NCBI GenBank assembly: GCA_046498405.1
Contig: JAWOAS010000174.1
Location: 1-9,368 of the forward strand
Length of the DNA stretch: 9,368 nucleotides
From: T1Sed10-49 sp046498405
GTDB lineage: Bacteria; Actinomycetota; Nitriliruptoria; Euzebyales; Egibacteraceae
Reading direction: 5' to 3'
Under the pieces are notes generated by a model. That model was not told where the DNA came from. It searched no databases and saw only the letters and a program-made list of their open reading frames with translations. The position numbers and the translations under genes are program-made. Below are positions 7,317 to 9,368 of this stretch, piece by piece (positions within the stretch are counted from its first letter, which is position 1; every line of letters starts with the position of its first letter).

Positions 7317-7610
7317 GCGGGCCCGGCACCCCGCCGCCGGCCACACCCCCCGTCTCGCGGCCGCTGCCGGCGCTGTCGACCGCGCAGATGCGCGAGGTCG
7401 ACCGGATCATGATCGACGAGCTCGCCATCCTCGAGCGCATGGGCGTGGCGATCGTCCAGGCGCCGGCCCCGGCCGCGCTCGTCGTCGACGCCGTGCTCGG
7501 CTACATCCTCGAGGGCGACCCCCGCGGTCGTGCCGCCGGCGGTCTACGCCCGGCTCGGCGTGCCCGTCGCCGCCCCCTTCGCCGCCGGCACGGTCCTGCG
7601 CCTGGCCTGA
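7313..7610 (+). pseudogene. nnrE: Remnant of NAD(P)H-hydrate epimerase (YjeF N-terminal domain), deleted and frameshifted
   Basis: The intact enzyme epimerises damaged NADHX/NADPHX for repair. Here the start is typical: LPALSTAQMREVDRIMIDEL. It then jumps at about 7420-7430 to LAILERMGVAIVQ and LVVDAVLGYILEGDPRGRAA, which belong to the middle of the protein. The stretch lost should hold the glycine-rich GGNGG loop, roughly 80-90 residues. After about 7525 the family ending continues in another frame, VPPAVYARLG (7533-7562) and on to a TGA at 7608-7610, with roughly 45-50 residues missing before it. The sizes of the gaps are estimated from memory of homologues. About 98 codons remain of an expected 220-240. 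The ATG still overlaps the debranching gene's stop (ATGA), so this was once the third gene of a coupled operon. The unshifted frame runs on antisense into vapC and is meaningless there. A collapsed assembly is the main alternative. Confidence 0.82.
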
Positions 7611-7650
7611 CCCGGGGCCCGTCGGCTGCGGCGCGTCGGCCCGGTGAGGC

Positions 7651-8079
7651 TCAGCCCGGCGGGGCCAGCCGGCGCACCCCGGCAAAGCGGTCGAAGTCGG
7701 TGTCGAACGACACGATCGTGCAGCGGTGAGCGACGGCCAGGGCAGCGAGGTGGGCGTCGTTGACGAGGTTGCCGCCGACGCCGAGGGGGCGCAGCAGCTC
7801 GCGCACGAGCCGCGGGTGCTCCGGGGTCGGCTCGAGCGCCACCGCAGGGGCGGCGGCCAACCAGGCCTCGACCCGGTCCATCGCCTCATCGACGGACAGC
7901 GGCGCGGGGAACAGGCCCTCCTTGCTCGCGAGGCGCATGAAGGCGAGCAGCGCGATCCAGGCGAAGGCGACGGTGTCCTGCCCTGACAACGCCCCGTCGA
8001 GCCAGCGCCGCGAGGGCTCGTGCCGCTCGGCGTCGGTGTTGACCGCGTAGAGCAGGACGTTGGCGTCGACGAGCTTCAC
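7651..8079 (-). CDS. vapC: VapC-family PIN-domain toxin (ribonuclease)
   Basis: This 142-aa protein fits the PIN-domain RNases of type II toxin-antitoxin systems, which cleave specific RNAs with Mg2+ or Mn2+. The N-terminus KLVDANVLLYAVN carries Asp5; NLVNDAHLAALA (104-115) carries Asp108; and SFDTDFDRF (124-132) carries Asp126 and Asp128. The second acidic residue usual in PIN domains would fall near residue 46, but the sequence reads WIALLAFMRLA, with alanine there. From memory, this is common in this actinobacterial subgroup and need not mean loss of activity. The GTG start overlaps the vapB stop by 4 nt (GTGA), the normal antitoxin-first order with translational coupling. The gene converges on the sugar operon, ending 40 nt from the epimerase remnant, with no clear terminator between. 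The cell target cannot be told from sequence. Confidence 0.92.
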   Translation of the reverse strand: MKLVDANVLLYAVNTDAERHEPSRRWLDGALSGQDTVAFAWIALLAFMRLASKEGLFPAPLSVDEAMDRVEAWLAAAPAVALEPTPEHPRLVRELLRPLGVGGNLVNDAHLAALAVAHRCTIVSFDTDFDRFAGVRRLAPPG

Positions 8080-8324
8080 GACCCGGCACGCATCCGGCGG
8101 ACGAGCTCGTCGTCCTCGAGCTCGCCGACGAGCTGCAGGGCCCGGTCGAGGTTCACGCTCGCGCGGCCCAGCGACGCCGTCTCGGTGCGGAACGCCTCAC
8201 CGCCGTTGCGCGCACCCTCCCGGATGGCGTCGTTGATGGCCTCCTTGAAGGAGAGACCACGCTCGCGCATCCGGCGCCGGACGAGCTGCTCGGTGTCGGG
8301 GTCGAGGGTGACGGTCGTGCGCAT
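8076..8324 (-). CDS. vapB: VapB-family ribbon-helix-helix antitoxin
   Basis: The protein (82 aa) is the antitoxin partner of the adjacent VapC. Residues 2-8 (RTTVTLD) form the predicted DNA-reading beta-strand; 10-22 and 25-36 (SFKEAINDAIREG) form the two helices of a ribbon-helix-helix fold. The tail from about 45 to 82, acidic then basic, would wrap the toxin. Such antitoxins, alone or with VapC, repress their own promoter, and a four-part symmetric site lies directly upstream. There is no Shine-Dalgarno sequence before the ATG at 8324. Instead a TGCTATGAT extended -10 box ends 6 nt before it, which implies a leaderless mRNA beginning at or next to the A of ATG. The stop overlaps the vapC GTG. 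Confidence 0.92.
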   Translation of the reverse strand: MRTTVTLDPDTEQLVRRRMRERGLSFKEAINDAIREGARNGGEAFRTETASLGRASVNLDRALQLVGELEDDELVRRMRAGS

Positions 8325-8328
8325 GCCC

Positions 8329-8363
8329 GCATCATAGCATCACCAGCGATGATGCCTTGATGC
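8329..8363. promoter_or_regulatory. Candidate VapB operator: four mirror-symmetric GCATCA half-sites
   Basis: On the + strand, GCATCA occurs at 8329-8334 and 8337-8342 and its complement TGATGC at 8350-8355 and 8358-8363. Both the inner and outer pairs are centred exactly on base 8346, and neighbouring half-sites are 8 bp apart. The outer left site overlaps the -10 hexamer and the inner one abuts it, so a bound repressor would block RNA polymerase. Paired half-sites of this kind are typical of ribbon-helix-helix repressors. The symmetry is seen directly; binding by VapB is inferred. Confidence 0.65.
8331..8339 (-). promoter_or_regulatory. Extended -10 promoter element of vapBC (leaderless)
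   Basis: Read leftward the bases are TGCTATGAT: a TGn extension followed by TATGAT, one base from the consensus -10. The hexamer ends 6 nt before the vapB ATG, so transcription would start at about the first base of the start codon. I see no good -35 hexamer at 16-18 nt, which an extended -10 can compensate for. Confidence 0.6.
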
Positions 8364-8382
8364 CGCTGGGGCCGCGCCCCGC

Positions 8383-8919
8383 TCATGCCGGCGGCACCGC
8401 CGAGTCCGGCCCCTGGGCCTGCCAGGCGCGCGGCGGGTCGGCGAGCCGGCGGAACTGCCCGCGGAAGTACGACAGCGGCGCGTCGACGTCGCCGAGCGCG
8501 ACCGCGTCGACGACGCCGTCGAGCAGGACGGGGTAGCCGACCTCGCGCTCGTCGACGAGCCGGCAGGCCGCGCGGGTGCCCACCGCGGTGAGCACCGGGC
8601 CGTAGGCGCTGTCGGCGACGTCGAGGCCGCGGAAGGGCCCGCCGGGCGCGGGCACCGCCCCGGCGAAGCGCTCGGCGATGCCGCGGTCGGCCTCGGCGAG
8701 CACGTGGACGACGAAGCGGCCGGTCTCGCGCACGGCGTCGAGGAGGTCGGTGAGGTCGCCGACGGTGCCGAGGACGTGGGCGGGCTCGCCCTCGGTGACG
8801 ATGACCGAGGCGACGGTGAGCCCGCGGGCCTGGGCGCCCTGCCCGGCGGTCCAGACCGTCACGCCACTGGCGAGCCGGCCGCGCAGGCGACGGGCGTCGG
8901 CGGGTGCGACCTCGCTCAT
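8383..8919 (-). CDS. Flavin reductase-like, FMN-binding split-barrel protein
   Basis: This 178-aa protein matches the flavin reductase-like domain, which binds FMN and typically uses NAD(P)H to supply reduced flavin to a monooxygenase. The N-terminal pattern is characteristic: LASGVTVWTA (17-25), then RGLTVASVIVTEGEPAHVLGTV (32-53). FVVHVLAE (69-76) and ERFAG (83-87) follow, with a closing LSYFRGQFRRL (149-159). The start at 8919 has AGGAGG about 4 nt upstream. No monooxygenase gene is visible next to it. An MFS transporter gene ends 47 nt upstream on the same strand, so the two may share a transcript; vapBC lies 58 nt downstream with its own promoter. Whether the enzyme is a true reductase or another split-barrel FMN protein cannot be settled here. 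Confidence 0.85.
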   Translation of the reverse strand: MSEVAPADARRLRGRLASGVTVWTAGQGAQARGLTVASVIVTEGEPAHVLGTVGDLTDLLDAVRETGRFVVHVLAEADRGIAERFAGAVPAPGGPFRGLDVADSAYGPVLTAVGTRAACRLVDEREVGYPVLLDGVVDAVALGDVDAPLSYFRGQFRRLADPPRAWQAQGPDSAVPPA

Positions 8920-8966
8920 CGCCTCCTCCTCACCGCGCGGCCGGCGGCACGACCTCTCACGCCACC

Positions 8967-9368
8967 CTACGCCGTGGCGCGCTCCGACGGCCTCGGCGCG
9001 AGCTCGGGGTGGCGGCGCAGGGTCAGCGCGGCGATGACGAGCGCGACGAGCGCGAAGGCCACGCGCAACCCGACGAGGTCGGCGACGAGCCCGACCACCG
9101 GCGGGCCGATGACCGAGGCGGCATAGCCGACGGTGGCCACCGCCGCCACCCCGGCACCAGGTGAGCTCGCGCGCGCACCCGCGGCGGCGAAGACGAGCGG
9201 GATCGTCACCCCGACGCCGGCGCCGACCGCGGCGAACGCCGCGAGCGTGAGCGGCAGCGACGTGCTCGCCGCGACGGTGAGGTAGCCCGCCGCGGCGAGA
9301 CCGCCGCCGACGGCGACGACCCGCGCCGGTCCCGCCCGGCGCACGAGGCGGTCGCCGGAGAGGCGCAC
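8967..9368 (-). CDS. MFS transporter, C-terminal part, cut by window edge
   Basis: The last 133 or so residues of a major facilitator superfamily permease are visible; the gene begins beyond base 9368. The GTG at the very edge is almost certainly an internal codon. The segment opens with SGDRLVRRAG, matching the basic loop motif between helices 8 and 9. Four hydrophobic helices follow at about residues 17-35, 38-60, 70-95 and 99-117, consistent with helices 9-12. AGVAAVATVGYAASVIGPPVVG (72-93) is a typical helix 11 sequence. A short cytoplasmic tail ends at TAG (8967-8969). The substrate cannot be inferred. The flavin reductase-like gene begins 47 nt downstream on the same strand. Confidence 0.85.
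   Translation of the reverse strand: MRLSGDRLVRRAGPARVVAVGGGLAAAGYLTVAASTSLPLTLAAFAAVGAGVGVTIPLVFAAAGARASSPGAGVAAVATVGYAASVIGPPVVGLVADLVGLRVAFALVALVIAALTLRRHPELAPRPSERATA

Noticed and set aside
5064..7346. Long (760-codon) open frame antisense to the debranching enzyme
   Set aside because: Low-complexity composition and no recognisable domain; it is a shadow of the coding strand.
7611..7650. Possible bidirectional terminator between the epimerase remnant and vapC
   Set aside because: GGGCC and GGCCC can pair, but the arms are short, 17 or so bases apart and lack a T-run on either strand.
7085..7729. A 214-codon frame crossing the end of the debranching gene, the epimerase remnant and part of vapC
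   Set aside because: Only the piece from 7313 to about 7525 has protein meaning, and that belongs to the broken epimerase. The rest is out of frame or antisense to real genes.
1..9368. tRNA or rRNA genes, CRISPR repeats, insertion sequences, attachment sites
   Set aside because: No cloverleaf-like sequence, regularly spaced long repeats, transposase motifs or terminal inverted repeats were seen on either strand when reading by eye.

Overview
The window is very GC-rich (roughly three quarters G+C by eye), with strong G/C bias at third codon positions, GTG starts, 4-nt start/stop overlaps, an apparently leaderless toxin-antitoxin transcript and short gaps between genes. This fits a high-GC actinobacterium in the broad sense. 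The class cannot be fixed from the sequence alone.

Bases 1-2486 are read leftward: a formate/nitrite-transporter (FNT) family channel, transaldolase (tal) and the N-terminal third of 6-phosphogluconate dehydrogenase (gnd), which runs off the left edge. tal and gnd are 26 nt apart and form a pentose-phosphate-pathway unit. The FNT gene lies 68 nt upstream of tal, separated by two short inverted repeats.

Bases 2487-2766 are a divergent intergenic region with palindromes and a tandem repeat that look like operator material. Bases 2767-7610 are read rightward as a tightly coupled operon: a large GH63-type glucosidase (882 aa), a GH133-type amylo-alpha-1,6-glucosidase/glycogen debranching protein (634 aa, GTGA overlap) and a degraded NAD(P)H-hydrate epimerase gene (ATGA overlap). 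The third gene has lost its Rossmann core and much of its C-terminal half and carries a frameshift, so it is a remnant of a gene once translated with the other two. Together the working genes suggest alpha-glucan or glucoside breakdown beside enzymes that process glucose-6-phosphate.

Bases 7651-9368 are read leftward again: the end of an MFS transporter (cut by the right edge), a flavin reductase-like protein, and a vapBC toxin-antitoxin pair convergent with the sugar operon. Upstream of vapB are an extended -10 box 6 nt before the ATG (leaderless) and four GCATCA half-sites in perfect mirror symmetry about base 8346, a convincing candidate autoregulatory operator.

I saw no tRNA, rRNA, CRISPR array, insertion sequence or U-tract terminator. 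I found no wholly new multi-gene system. The most notable items are the decayed epimerase, the symmetric vapBC operator and the coupled GH63-GH133 pair of unknown substrate.
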